This document shows positions 23,590-32,580 of a stretch of 64,000 bases of DNA, piece after piece. Position numbers and translations under genes: made by a program. Source of the DNA: CAYJBH01 sp964368625 (GTDB lineage Bacteria > Bacillota > Clostridia > Oscillospirales > Ruminococcaceae); contig CAYJBH010000002.1 in the NCBI GenBank assembly GCA_964368625.1, forward strand, positions 62,001-126,000. The letters are read 5' to 3'. Below the pieces are notes generated by a model. That model had not been told where the DNA came from and did not search any database. It was given only the letters and a program-made list of their open reading frames with translations. Position 1 is the stretch's first letter, and the number at the start of each line of letters is the position of its first letter.

Positions 23590-24201
23590 ATGAAAAAGAT
23601 TTTTATTTTATTAATGTCTGTCGTGCTTTTTTTAACCTTAACAGCATGTAGTGACAATAACGATACAGCTGCTTATGACGATCTGAACACAACCAGCTCT
23701 GATGAGGGTTTGAATTCACAGTATCAAATAGTTACCGATGCAATTGAAGCAATATATGCTGATGGTACTCCAGACACTACCCAAGATGTTATTGATGCGG
23801 TTACTGCAGTAATGCCGGTGCAGATGCCCACCCAGATGGATGATCAATTTATGCAGTTTTTGGGAATAGACCTTACAAATGTTCTTGAATATTCGGGTGT
23901 CATCTCAGGGGTTAATGTCTCATCTGACGAATTGATAGTAATACGTGCAAACGACGGTATGGTAGATTCGGTTGTTACATTTTTAACCGAACGTCGCGAT
24001 GCAAGGACAAAAGAATTTGAAACTTATCTTGCCGATCAACACGAAAAAGCAAAGTATGGAAAAATATTTGTGTACGGTAATGATGTTATTCTTGCAATAA
24101 TGGGCGATACTCAACAATATGACATGTTTGAAGATTCCGGCGAAGCGGAGCCTATGTTACCTGAAGATGAGATACCGGTGGCAGATATTCCGGTTGCCTA
24201 A
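23590..24201 (+). CDS. DUF4358 lipoprotein
   Basis: A 203-residue exported lipoprotein with lipobox LTAC (C20), an acidic Ser/Thr linker, and a globular domain from about residue 43 to 180 matching DUF4358 in pattern (AIEAIYADG, FLGIDLTNVLEYSG, FLTERRDARTKEFE, KYGKIFVYGNDVILAI). DUF4358 proteins commonly neighbour MBOAT and DHHW genes (family knowledge), as here. A low-complexity acidic C-terminus ends the chain. GGAG precedes ATG 23590. The biochemical role is unknown; binding or handing over the acylated polymer at the membrane surface is an inference. Confidence 0.75.
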   Translation: MKKIFILLMSVVLFLTLTACSDNNDTAAYDDLNTTSSDEGLNSQYQIVTDAIEAIYADGTPDTTQDVIDAVTAVMPVQMPTQMDDQFMQFLGIDLTNVLEYSGVISGVNVSSDELIVIRANDGMVDSVVTFLTERRDARTKEFETYLADQHEKAKYGKIFVYGNDVILAIMGDTQQYDMFEDSGEAEPMLPEDEIPVADIPVA

Positions 24202-24223
24202 CAACTAAACGGGGGCGAGTAGC

Positions 24224-25606
24224 TTGGTATTTAGTAGCCTTACATTTTTATTTAAATTTTTGCCGATAGCGCTCGGAGTTTATTATCTCCTGCCCTATCG
24301 GCTAAAAAACGGTTGGCTTTTTGCCGTTAGTCTAGTTTTTTATTCATGGGGTGAAGTTCGCTACTTCCCAATAATGATAGCATCAACCGTTGTTGATTAC
24401 CTGCTTTCAAACCTTATTAAAAAGTTTGATGAAAACATTAAACTACGTAAATTTTTTCTTTTGCTGTCGATTATATTTAATCTTGGCATGCTTTTCTATT
24501 TTAAGTATACCGATTTCTTCATTTCTAACATTAACGCTTTATCCGGCATTGGAATTCCTTTATTAGAGTTAACACTACCACTTGGAATTAGCTTCTATAC
24601 CTTCCAAACCATGTCTTACACAATTGATGTTTACCGTAGAAAGGTAGAGCCGGAACGCAATATTATTAATTTTGGTGCTTATGTAACAATGTTTCCTCAG
24701 CTTATTGCCGGTCCAATTGTAAAATATACCGATGTTGCCGATAGACTTAACATGAAAAAGGGCCGTATTGATCTTCCCAGGATTGAAGAAGGCATAAAGT
24801 TATTTATCTTCGGCCTTGCCAAAAAGGTTCTTATTGCAAATAGTGTAGGCGCACTATGGACAGAGGTAGGAGTGCTTGGCTATTCAGAAGTATCAACACC
24901 GCTATCATGGTTAGGCATTTTAGCATACTCTCTTCAAATTTACTTTGATTTTTCCGGCTACTCTTTAATGGCAATCGGACTTGGTAAAATGATGGGCTTC
25001 GATTTTCCCGATAACTTTAATCTCCCCTATATCAGCCGGTCGATAACCGAGTTTTGGCGACGTTGGCATATGACACTTTCCGGTTGGTTTAGAGAATACG
25101 TTTATATTCCTCTTGGCGGAAACCGAAACGGTTTAAAGCGACAGATATTAAACTTATTTATTGTTTGGGGTTTAACAGGCTTTTGGCATGGGGCTGATTG
25201 GAACTTCATCTTGTGGGGCTTATACTATTTTATCTTGCTTACTGCAGAAAAACTGTTCCTCCTTAAGTTTTTAGAAAAACATAAAATCTTTGGCCATATA
25301 TATTCAATATTTGCAATAGTTGTTGGATGGGCCCTCTTTGCAGTTGTTGGGCTTGATGATTTAACAACATTTCTTTCCTCTATGTTTATACCGCAAGACG
25401 GAATTGGAGCTATTTATTTCCTTAGAAATTACGCCGTGATTATGATTATAGGTGTAGTATGCTCTACCTCTCTCCCAACAGTTATATTCAATAAGCTTTC
25501 CAGATGGAAATTTGCTCAAGCACTACTATTAATGTTAATGCTTATCGCCTGTGTTGCATATCTGGTCGATGCTACATTTAACCCGTTTTTATACTTTAGA
25601 TTCTAG
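24224..25606 (+). CDS. MBOAT-family O-acyltransferase (AlgI/DltB type)
   Basis: A 460-residue polytopic membrane enzyme predicted to move acetyl groups from the cytoplasm across the membrane for O-acetylation of an extracellular glycan. It opens VFSSLTFLFKFLPI, typical for AlgI-like proteins, has FWRRWHMTLSGWFREYVYIP with PLGGNR near residue 270-305, and the catalytic His in GFWHGADWNF. Length and about ten to twelve helices match the family. The start is TTG 24224 after a G-rich GGGGGCGAG box; no in-frame ATG fits. It lies 22 bp behind the DUF4358 gene and 17 bp before the DHHW gene, a standard exporter-side acylation set. Confidence 0.93.
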   Translation: MVFSSLTFLFKFLPIALGVYYLLPYRLKNGWLFAVSLVFYSWGEVRYFPIMIASTVVDYLLSNLIKKFDENIKLRKFFLLLSIIFNLGMLFYFKYTDFFISNINALSGIGIPLLELTLPLGISFYTFQTMSYTIDVYRRKVEPERNIINFGAYVTMFPQLIAGPIVKYTDVADRLNMKKGRIDLPRIEEGIKLFIFGLAKKVLIANSVGALWTEVGVLGYSEVSTPLSWLGILAYSLQIYFDFSGYSLMAIGLGKMMGFDFPDNFNLPYISRSITEFWRRWHMTLSGWFREYVYIPLGGNRNGLKRQILNLFIVWGLTGFWHGADWNFILWGLYYFILLTAEKLFLLKFLEKHKIFGHIYSIFAIVVGWALFAVVGLDDLTTFLSSMFIPQDGIGAIYFLRNYAVIMIIGVVCSTSLPTVIFNKLSRWKFAQALLLMLMLIACVAYLVDATFNPFLYFRF

Positions 25607-25623
25607 GAAAGGAGAGTGTGAGA

Positions 25624-26730
25624 GTGAATAACCTAAAGAAAGTATTTCGCTATCCTTTAATAATTATTTTTATGGGTTTTATATTTTTTTATGCCCTCTT
25701 TGATAGCTTAGCTGAGGAGCGAAATTTTTCAGATCTTGAAAACAGGGTACTAACTACCTTTCCAAAATTTTCATGGCAGGAATTATTAAACAATGAATAT
25801 ACACCTAAATTTGAAGAGTATGTTAATGATCAGTTCTTGTTACGAGACAGCTGGATTGATCTTAAAAGCAGACTAGAGTGGCTGTTAACTAAGGTTGAAA
25901 ACAATGGTATTCTATATGGCGATAACAACCAACTTTATGCGAAATTATTTAGCTTAGATAATGAACAGCTGGAAAAAAACTTGAACGCACTTGCTGGGTT
26001 CACCGAGCGTGAAGGAGATAAGGTAAGTGTTATGATAGTACCGGTTGCTAGCAATATATTAAGTGACGGATTACCGGCAAATCCTCCTATGGTAGATGAA
26101 AACGCATTGATTGACACCATTTATGAACATGCACAATCTGCAAATGTAATAGACGTCCGTCCTACCCTAACCGAGCATAATGATGAATATATATATTACC
26201 GCACCGACCATCATTGGACGAGCTATGGTGCTTACATTGCCTATCTTGAGTATGCTAATATTAAAGGATTAACGGCATTTGACATTGATGAACACGATGC
26301 TGTTACTGTAGATAATTTTTTTGGAACAAATTATTCAAAATGTAAATATTTTGCAGCCGTACCTGATGTTTTAACATACTATGATATCGATAATACTATG
26401 GTATTGGGTGAGGAGGAGTTGTCGCTTTATGATACTACTAAGCTTTCAACTGTAGATAAGTATGCAACATTTTTACATGGAAACTACGGCTTTTTAACGG
26501 TTAACGGTGATGGAGAAGGAAAGGTTTTGGTAGTGAAGGACAGCTATGCAAATAGTTTTATCCCCTATCTTACAGCTAGCTATGAAAGCATTGATGTAAT
26601 CGATTTTAGACTTTACAACAACAGCGTTTCACAGTTAATGGAGCAAAACAACTACGACGATGTTCTTATCCTTTATAACAGCACGACATTTGCTGAGGAT
26701 GGAAATTTTGCAAAAATATTATTTAATTGA
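25624..26730 (+). CDS. DHHW-family protein (AlgJ/AlgX-like SGNH acyltransferase partner)
   Basis: A 368-residue membrane-anchored protein with one N-terminal helix (about 10-27) and an extracellular SGNH-like domain. Diagnostic features are ENRVLTTFP near residue 40, the YYRTDHHWTSYG block with DHHW at 195-198, and a late VVKDSYANSF with the putative nucleophile Ser. Such proteins finish the O-acetylation begun by the MBOAT partner. GTG 25624 is chosen because it lies 9 nt after AAAGGAG; GTG 25618, two codons upstream, is too near the box. It is the last gene of the set; no strong terminator was seen before the secG promoter. Confidence 0.88.
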   Translation: MNNLKKVFRYPLIIIFMGFIFFYALFDSLAEERNFSDLENRVLTTFPKFSWQELLNNEYTPKFEEYVNDQFLLRDSWIDLKSRLEWLLTKVENNGILYGDNNQLYAKLFSLDNEQLEKNLNALAGFTEREGDKVSVMIVPVASNILSDGLPANPPMVDENALIDTIYEHAQSANVIDVRPTLTEHNDEYIYYRTDHHWTSYGAYIAYLEYANIKGLTAFDIDEHDAVTVDNFFGTNYSKCKYFAAVPDVLTYYDIDNTMVLGEEELSLYDTTKLSTVDKYATFLHGNYGFLTVNGDGEGKVLVVKDSYANSFIPYLTASYESIDVIDFRLYNNSVSQLMEQNNYDDVLILYNSTTFAEDGNFAKILFN

Positions 26731-26759
26731 TTGCAATTTAAAAGAACTTGTGTTAAAAT
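26731..26759 (+). promoter_or_regulatory. Sigma-A promoter of secG
   Basis: TTGCAA (26731-26736), a 17-bp spacer and TAAAAT (26754-26759). A short perfect hairpin GCACCT-AAC-AGGTGC (26780-26794) follows in the leader of secG, without a T-run. Confidence 0.5.
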
Positions 26760-26817
26760 ATAAAGTACACGTAACAAATGCACCTAACAGGTGCGGCTAA
26801 CAAGGAGAATAAATTAG

Positions 26818-27066
26818 ATGTCGGCATTAGAAATTATAAGTGGAATTATATTAATTATTAGTTGCATAGTAATCATTGTGTTAGTAATGTTGCAAGAGTC
26901 TAAAGGAAACGGCCTTGCCGGGGCTATCGGTGGTGGTGAAATGTTAGATGCTACAAACAGACCAACAAGCCGTGAAGCTATCCTTGCAAAATTTACAAAA
27001 ATTGCAGCAATCATATTTTTTGTATTAACACTTGCAGTAGGGCTTTTCAGCATATATTTAAAATAA
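26818..27066 (+). CDS. secG: Preprotein translocase subunit SecG
   Basis: An 82-residue membrane protein of the SecYEG channel. It has two hydrophobic helices (about 4-25 and 57-79) around the conserved cytoplasmic loop VLVMLQESKGNGLAGAIGGG, the family signature. AAGGAG stands before ATG 26818. It lies 6 bp before rnr, a pairing seen in many Firmicutes. secD and secF are in the same window at 52189-54530. Confidence 0.95.
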   Translation: MSALEIISGIILIISCIVIIVLVMLQESKGNGLAGAIGGGEMLDATNRPTSREAILAKFTKIAAIIFFVLTLAVGLFSIYLK

Positions 27067-27072
27067 CCGCCT

Positions 27073-29184
27073 ATGTCTTTAAAGGATAGGCTGATTAAGC
27101 GAATAAAAGATAAACCTTCAAGCAAACAAGAGTTGAAGGTTTATTTTAAGTTTGACAACAGGATAGATAAAATTCTTTCCCGCTTAATTTCCAAAGGGAA
27201 AGTTGCTAAGAAAGATGGCAAGTTTTTATATATCAAATCAGAAAAAGCTAACAATAAAAAGAAAAAAAACATCACTGCTATCGAAGCTGTTGTTGTTAAG
27301 CATACCGGAACGTATGCATTTGCAACACCTTTAGATGGTGGTGATGATTATTTTATACCCGGACGTGAGTTAGGAATGGTCCTTGTTGGTGATAAGGTTC
27401 TATTATCACCCGAAAGAAGAGACGGACGGGAATTTGCACGGATTATATCTATTTTAGAACAAAACAACCGTGTTACCGGCTCTGTTGTAGAACATAATTA
27501 TAAGCTTTCTTTGCAGCTAGAAGGGTATAACGGTTCAATTATAGTTCCAATAAAAAAATCCGGTACTTTGCAACCTAGCGTGGGAGAGATTGTTGCCGCT
27601 GAAATCGTATCTCGTAAAGATAATTCGTTCCGCTGTATAGTTAAAAGAAGATTTGGTGAGGCATCTTCGGCAATATCTTCTGCTAAATCTATCATATATA
27701 ACCAAAAACTACACACTCACTTTAATGCTAATGTTAAGGCTGAAGTTAATAATATTGTTGCGGATTTCGATAAAAATTCTTCAAAAATTTCTGATAATAG
27801 AATAGACCTTCGAGACGCCTTGATTTTCACCATTGATGGCGTGGACACAAAGGATATAGATGACGCTGTTTCACTTCAAAAAACTGTAAACGGTTATCTT
27901 TTGGGTGTGCATATAGCAGATGTTAGCCATTATGTTGGGCTTGACTCTGCACTTGCAAACGAAGCCTATGAACGTCAATACTCTTTTTACTACCCCACAG
28001 GCGTGATACCCATGCTACCTACAGAATTATCTAACGGTGTTTGTTCCCTTTCTCCTAAGGTGGACAGACTTTGCTTTTCATGTGTGATGGAACTTTCAAA
28101 CTCCGGAGAGTTAATTGCTAGTAGCTTTGTTAAAACAGTTATTCGTTCAAGAGTACAGGGTGTATACAGTGAAGTTAATGCAATATTAGACGGTACTGCA
28201 GACGCATCAGTTAAAAACAAATATCGTGGCTGTATTACGGTTTTAAAAAGCATGTTAAAGCTTGCATCAATTTTAAACAAAAATCGTGAGAATGATGGCG
28301 CCATCGATTTTAACTTAAAAGAGACCGGTTACAAAATAGAAAATGATAAGGTTGATTCGATATACTTTAAGGAACGTGGTAAATCCGAAGGCATTATAGA
28401 AGAGTTTATGCTTATGGCTAATCGTTCTACAGCTATTGTTTCCAAAGAGATTGGTCTACCGATTATATATCGTGTTCATGCTTCACCAAACCTAGAGCGC
28501 TTAGATAGCGTTATAAAGACGCTTTCAACCATTAGTAACGAAAATGTTAATATTAATACTGCAGATATTAAGAGTAAAGATGTTTCTACATTAATAAATA
28601 AGTTTAGCAACACTCAATTTGAGCATTATGCTAACAACGCTATTTTAAGATGCATGGCTAAGGCTGAATACTCCGGTAAATCAGGTCTGCATTTTGGTCT
28701 TGCTACCGAGGACTACTGCCATTTCACTTCACCTATTCGTAGATATTCTGATTTATTTACCCATCATATACTATCAAGCTTCGTAGATAAACAACCACAG
28801 CGAAAGATTATTTCTAGCTTTGGCGAGCGAGCGGTTGCCGTTAGCATGAAGGCAAATACACAGGAAGAGCTTTTTGTTCGTACCGAAAGATTGGTTAACG
28901 ACTGTTTTAAAGCCGAGGCAATGGCTGAACATATTGGTAACTCTTTTTGCGGAACCATTAACGGTGTGACCGAAAATTCTGTTTTTGTATTGCTCGATAA
29001 TTCTGCCGAAGGTAGAATTTCTATATCTGACTTATCAGAAGAGTATCTACAGATTGATGAAAATTATCGTTTATACAGCAACGACGGAAGTATTGAGTAT
29101 AGAATTGGAGACAGAATAACCGTAACTGTTGTAGCTGTACGGGTTGACATAGGACAAATTGATTTGGTTCCAGAAAAAAAATAA
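27073..29184 (+). CDS. rnr: Ribonuclease R (3'-5' exoribonuclease)
   Basis: A 703-residue processive exonuclease able to degrade structured RNA and assist tmRNA-mediated decay. In order: an N-terminal basic helix-turn-helix-like part, two cold-shock domains (about 75-220), the RNB catalytic domain with GVDTKDIDDAV carrying the metal-binding aspartates and later HFTSPIRRYSDLF, and a C-terminal S1 domain. It lacks a long basic tail. The ATG at 27073 has no recognisable Shine-Dalgarno box, so translation may be coupled to secG 6 bp upstream. Neither smpB nor ssrA follows, unlike in many relatives. Confidence 0.96.
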   Translation: MSLKDRLIKRIKDKPSSKQELKVYFKFDNRIDKILSRLISKGKVAKKDGKFLYIKSEKANNKKKKNITAIEAVVVKHTGTYAFATPLDGGDDYFIPGRELGMVLVGDKVLLSPERRDGREFARIISILEQNNRVTGSVVEHNYKLSLQLEGYNGSIIVPIKKSGTLQPSVGEIVAAEIVSRKDNSFRCIVKRRFGEASSAISSAKSIIYNQKLHTHFNANVKAEVNNIVADFDKNSSKISDNRIDLRDALIFTIDGVDTKDIDDAVSLQKTVNGYLLGVHIADVSHYVGLDSALANEAYERQYSFYYPTGVIPMLPTELSNGVCSLSPKVDRLCFSCVMELSNSGELIASSFVKTVIRSRVQGVYSEVNAILDGTADASVKNKYRGCITVLKSMLKLASILNKNRENDGAIDFNLKETGYKIENDKVDSIYFKERGKSEGIIEEFMLMANRSTAIVSKEIGLPIIYRVHASPNLERLDSVIKTLSTISNENVNINTADIKSKDVSTLINKFSNTQFEHYANNAILRCMAKAEYSGKSGLHFGLATEDYCHFTSPIRRYSDLFTHHILSSFVDKQPQRKIISSFGERAVAVSMKANTQEELFVRTERLVNDCFKAEAMAEHIGNSFCGTINGVTENSVFVLLDNSAEGRISISDLSEEYLQIDENYRLYSNDGSIEYRIGDRITVTVVAVRVDIGQIDLVPEKK

Positions 29185-29258
29185 CGCCTAACCAACCATT
29201 AAGTTATATATTTACCACCTGCTGCATATTATTATATTAAAAACATGGAAGGTGAATT

Positions 29259-29519
29259 ATGACACAAATTTTCTTTTATGCAGCTCTTGCTGTTAGTACT
29301 GCTCTTGTTATTACAATACTTGCGAAAAGTCATCATACCGTTAAGCATACTATCTTAAGTGCCGGTTGTGGTATATGCTCGCTTGGAACGATTAACCTGC
29401 TATCATCAATTACGGGAGTTGCAATAACTGTTAACTACACTACCTGCTTTATTGCGGCAGTTTTATCAATACCCGGCGTAGCTCTTATGTTTGTTCTGGA
29501 GCTTTTATTAGCTTCGTAA
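29259..29519 (+). CDS. BofA-like membrane protein (pro-sigma-K processing inhibitor family)
   Basis: An 86-residue protein with two or three hydrophobic segments. The C-terminal part, TINLLSSITGVAITVNYTT followed by LSIPGVALMFVLEL, fits the BofA pattern of a short polar-aromatic stretch and IPG before the last helix. In Bacillus, BofA holds back SpoIVFB in the forespore outer membrane. Short hydrophobic proteins match by chance more easily, so the call is tentative. GGAAGGTG precedes ATG 29259. Together with the Spo0A-like gene it is the only possible sporulation link in the window. Confidence 0.55.
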   Translation: MTQIFFYAALAVSTALVITILAKSHHTVKHTILSAGCGICSLGTINLLSSITGVAITVNYTTCFIAAVLSIPGVALMFVLELLLAS

Positions 29520-29563
29520 ATAGTATCACCGTGTAATACCAATAGAAAGGAAGAAAATTAACT

Positions 29564-30007
29564 ATGTTACTTAAGAAAAAAGACGAAAAACCTAAGAGTT
29601 TAGAAATTGAGACACACATTGGTTCCGGAGTTTGGTTAGAGGGTGAAATTAATTCTGCTGAGTCTATTCGACTTGACGGGTTTTTTAAAGGTAATGTAAC
29701 CGTTTCAGATACGCTCGTTATTGGTGAAACAGGTAAAGTTCTTGGGCATATTAAGGCAAAAAACCTACTGTGCGCAGGTAAAATACAGGGAGATGTAGAT
29801 ATCGATGAAGTAGCAGAATTTATTAGTGGTGGAGCTCTTGTTGGAGATATAGACACAACCTCTTTAGTTATGCCTCACAACGTATATTTTAAGGGTAGCT
29901 GTAACATGAAGAACGAAGTTACAGGATTTGAGGATCAAACAGCTAAAATAGTTGAAGAAACTTTAGAACCTCAAACAGAGGATGTTATAACAGATTTAAA
30001 CAGCTAA
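29564..30007 (+). CDS. Bactofilin (polymer-forming cytoskeletal protein)
   Basis: A 147-residue protein with a right-handed beta-helix core (about 18-120) recognised from the periodic GEINSAESIRLDGFFKGNV and GDVDIDEVAEFISGGALVGD pattern. Bactofilins form non-polar filaments without nucleotides and often scaffold wall enzymes. Terminal tails are short, Lys-rich at the front and acidic at the end. GAAAGGAAG precedes ATG 29564. It is convergent with ppk 61 bp away, and that gap contains no clear terminator. A longer second bactofilin is at 60479-61330. Confidence 0.88.
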   Translation: MLLKKKDEKPKSLEIETHIGSGVWLEGEINSAESIRLDGFFKGNVTVSDTLVIGETGKVLGHIKAKNLLCAGKIQGDVDIDEVAEFISGGALVGDIDTTSLVMPHNVYFKGSCNMKNEVTGFEDQTAKIVEETLEPQTEDVITDLNS

Positions 30008-30068
30008 CGGCAACAACACTGAAGTGAAATACCATTAACTGTTAGTTACATTAATTAATAATAAGCCA

Positions 30069-32240
30069 TTAAGTTCTATTTGAAAACAGGCGTTGCAACA
30101 ACTTTCTAAACCATGAGGTTTGTTGCGGCTCCTGTTCAATTATTGTGTAGCCATCATCATATTTGTTAAGAAGCTCGTGTAGCTTTGTTTGTGAGTCAAA
30201 TAGTTCCTCGCCTTCCTCTATTTGCTGCCTTTTATAGATACCATCCTGCTGTAAAATCCAGCAATTATAATTATCTTTAATCTGATAATCTAAAATTTTA
30301 AGCAACATATTTTTACTTCGCTCATCCGTAACCTGTACACCAACCTCAATACGGCGCTCAGTATTTCTTGTTAAGAGATCACCGGAAGCTATATAACACC
30401 GTGCCGTATCCCCTACCCCAAAGCTATAAATACGAGAATGCTCAAGATATCTGCCTACGATGCTTCTAACTGTTATATTTTCACTTAGGTTTGGTACGCC
30501 TGCTTTTAAGCAACAAATACCGCGTATAATCAGATTAATCTTAACACCGCAGCTAGATGCAGCATATAGCTTATCGATAACATCCCTATCGCTTAAAGAG
30601 TTAAATTTTAATGTTATTGCTGTGGGAAGATTGTTACGATGATTTTCAATTTCAAAGTCAATCTGCCTAATAATCTCTGTTTTAAAATAGTTAGGTGCTA
30701 TTAAAAGCTTTCTTGGAATCGTATTTGTTCTTCCAAGTGAAAGGTCATGGAATAGTGTTGCAATTTCAGTGCCGATACCGTCATCCTGAGTAATATAGCT
30801 TATGTCGGTATATTGTTCAGCAGTTGTCTCGTTAAAATTACCGGTACCAATTGCAGAAATATAGGTGTGTTTATCTTCTTTTACGCTGGTAATTAAACAA
30901 AGTTTCGAGTGAACTTTGTAGTTTTCAAAACCATAAAAAATTGTGCAACCTGCATCCTCAAGCTTGTTCGATAGATCAATGTTATTTTGCTCATCAAATC
31001 TTGCACGTAATTCTACTACAGCTACAACCTCTTTTCCATGTTCAGCAGCTATTGTTAAGGCATCGATGATCTTTGAATCATCGGCGAGGCGGTACAGCGT
31101 CATCTTAATGGATATAACCTCAGGATCGGTAGCAGCATCATATAACATGGCTATAAAGGGGCGCATGGAATGAAATGGGTAACAGGCCAGTACGCTTTTA
31201 TCTTTAGTAGCTTCATACAAGCTATAACCCTTTTGTGGCGATTTTGGCTTTTGATAAGGGAAAAAGTGTTTGGTATGGCCTGATTTTTGTCTTAATAACT
31301 TTGAGAGATCATAAAAACCGTTCATTCTAAGTGGCAAGCTGGAATTAAAAACATGAAGAGATGATAGTTCTAGTTTTTTTAGCAAAAACTCCAATATCTC
31401 TTCCGGCGGATTATGTGAAATTTCAAGCCTAATTGCAGCTAATTTTCTACGCTTCTTCAATAGCTCAGACATAACAAGCCGATAATCAATATCGTGTTCT
31501 AACATTGATTCTGCCATCGAAAGATCGGCATTTCTTGTTACCCTAAATAAACATTTTTCTTTAACACTCATCCCACCAAAGGCAATGTCGGCAAAACACA
31601 AAATCAACTCTTCGGTAAACGCATACCAAGTTTTATCTTCAATTTTAACAGACACTATTCTGGGCAGTTGAGTACTAATAGGTATTAACCCCACCCTAAA
31701 TTTTTCCGCGCCCTTAGTTTTTATAATAGCCATTACATAGCTCTCTAAGTTTCTAAGAAACGGAAATGGGTGGCGCTTATCTATAATCTGAGGTGACATA
31801 AGGGGCTCTATTTCTGATAAAAAATAATTACGCCAAAACGACAGCTGATTTAGCGGCATGTTATCAAAATCAACATGGTAAAGTTCGTTATCTTTTAAAC
31901 TAGCATATAGCTGTTCTATAATGCTATCCTTGTTTTTTAAAAGTTCTGAAACTTTTGGCATAATCACAGCTAGCTGTTCATTAGGAGTTAGGCCGGTTTT
32001 ATTTTCAGTAGGTTGGTTATCTAAAAGTGTTTGATCAAATAACGAACCTATTCTAACCATAAAAAATTCGTCTAGGTTACTTGCAAAAATTGCAGAAAAC
32101 TTAAGTTTTTCACCAAGTGGAACGGAATCTCTAGAGGCCAATTCAAGAACTCTTTGATTAAAGCTAAGCCAACTTAGTTCACGGTTAGTAAACTCAAGAT
32201 CGCTTATCTTATTTATAATGTCACTATACTGTAATGTCAT
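30069..32240 (-). CDS. ppk: Polyphosphate kinase 1
   Basis: A 723-residue cytosolic or membrane-associated enzyme that reversibly polymerises the gamma phosphate of ATP into polyphosphate. The opening FTNRELSWLSFNQRVLELA and FSAIFASNLDEFFMVR are family signatures. The catalytic site appears in FYGFENYKVHSKLCLI (autophosphorylated His) and the second PLD-like HKD block in ENITVRSIVGRYLEHSRIY. Full length. GAGGAAATAAAAT precedes ATG 32240, and the start overlaps comEA by 17 bp. It is the last gene of the long minus-strand series. No exopolyphosphatase gene is beside it. Confidence 0.97.
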   Translation of the reverse strand: MTLQYSDIINKISDLEFTNRELSWLSFNQRVLELASRDSVPLGEKLKFSAIFASNLDEFFMVRIGSLFDQTLLDNQPTENKTGLTPNEQLAVIMPKVSELLKNKDSIIEQLYASLKDNELYHVDFDNMPLNQLSFWRNYFLSEIEPLMSPQIIDKRHPFPFLRNLESYVMAIIKTKGAEKFRVGLIPISTQLPRIVSVKIEDKTWYAFTEELILCFADIAFGGMSVKEKCLFRVTRNADLSMAESMLEHDIDYRLVMSELLKKRRKLAAIRLEISHNPPEEILEFLLKKLELSSLHVFNSSLPLRMNGFYDLSKLLRQKSGHTKHFFPYQKPKSPQKGYSLYEATKDKSVLACYPFHSMRPFIAMLYDAATDPEVISIKMTLYRLADDSKIIDALTIAAEHGKEVVAVVELRARFDEQNNIDLSNKLEDAGCTIFYGFENYKVHSKLCLITSVKEDKHTYISAIGTGNFNETTAEQYTDISYITQDDGIGTEIATLFHDLSLGRTNTIPRKLLIAPNYFKTEIIRQIDFEIENHRNNLPTAITLKFNSLSDRDVIDKLYAASSCGVKINLIIRGICCLKAGVPNLSENITVRSIVGRYLEHSRIYSFGVGDTARCYIASGDLLTRNTERRIEVGVQVTDERSKNMLLKILDYQIKDNYNCWILQQDGIYKRQQIEEGEELFDSQTKLHELLNKYDDGYTIIEQEPQQTSWFRKLLQRLFSNRT

Positions 32241-32580
32241 ATTTTATTTCCTCAAAAGTACCTTCGCCTATCCCGGCCACCATCATTACCTCATCTATAG
32301 AATTAAATTGTCCATGTTGTGTTCTAAAATCAACTATTGCCTTTGCTTTAGTTTCTCCTATTCCTTTTAACACAGTTAGTTCGGCCGCTGTTGCATGATT
32401 GATACAAACAAGGCCGCCCGAATTGTGCAGAACTATATCATTCTGTTGATTTAACGGCTCTGCCAACAGTCCAATTGGTGAGGTTAATAATAGATAGCAA
32501 ACTAACAGAACCGCGCCTAAAGCAGTTACTATCAAGAAGTAAAAACCAACTCTATTATGTGTAATCTCTGATGACATCAT
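32224..32580 (-). CDS. comEA: ComEA-type helix-hairpin-helix DNA-binding protein
   Basis: A 118-residue membrane-anchored DNA receptor: cytoplasmic N-terminus, one helix at about 12-32, and a C-terminal helix-hairpin-helix pair INHATAAELTVLKGIGETKA plus EVMMVAGIGEGTFEEIK. It lacks the SLBB/OD domain found in Bacillus ComEA, leaving a short linker to the DNA-binding part, so it may be a minimal receptor. Two ATG codons (32580, 32577) are possible; both lie inside the end of the HAD gene and have only weak RBS, suggesting coupled translation. comEC is at 16186-18237. Confidence 0.8.
   Translation of the reverse strand: MMSSEITHNRVGFYFLIVTALGAVLLVCYLLLTSPIGLLAEPLNQQNDIVLHNSGGLVCINHATAAELTVLKGIGETKAKAIVDFRTQHGQFNSIDEVMMVAGIGEGTFEEIKYDITV

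Noticed and set aside
30008..30068. Terminator between the convergent bactofilin and ppk genes
   Set aside because: Only a short TAACTG/TTAGTTA-like imperfect repeat is present, with no stable stem or T-run.
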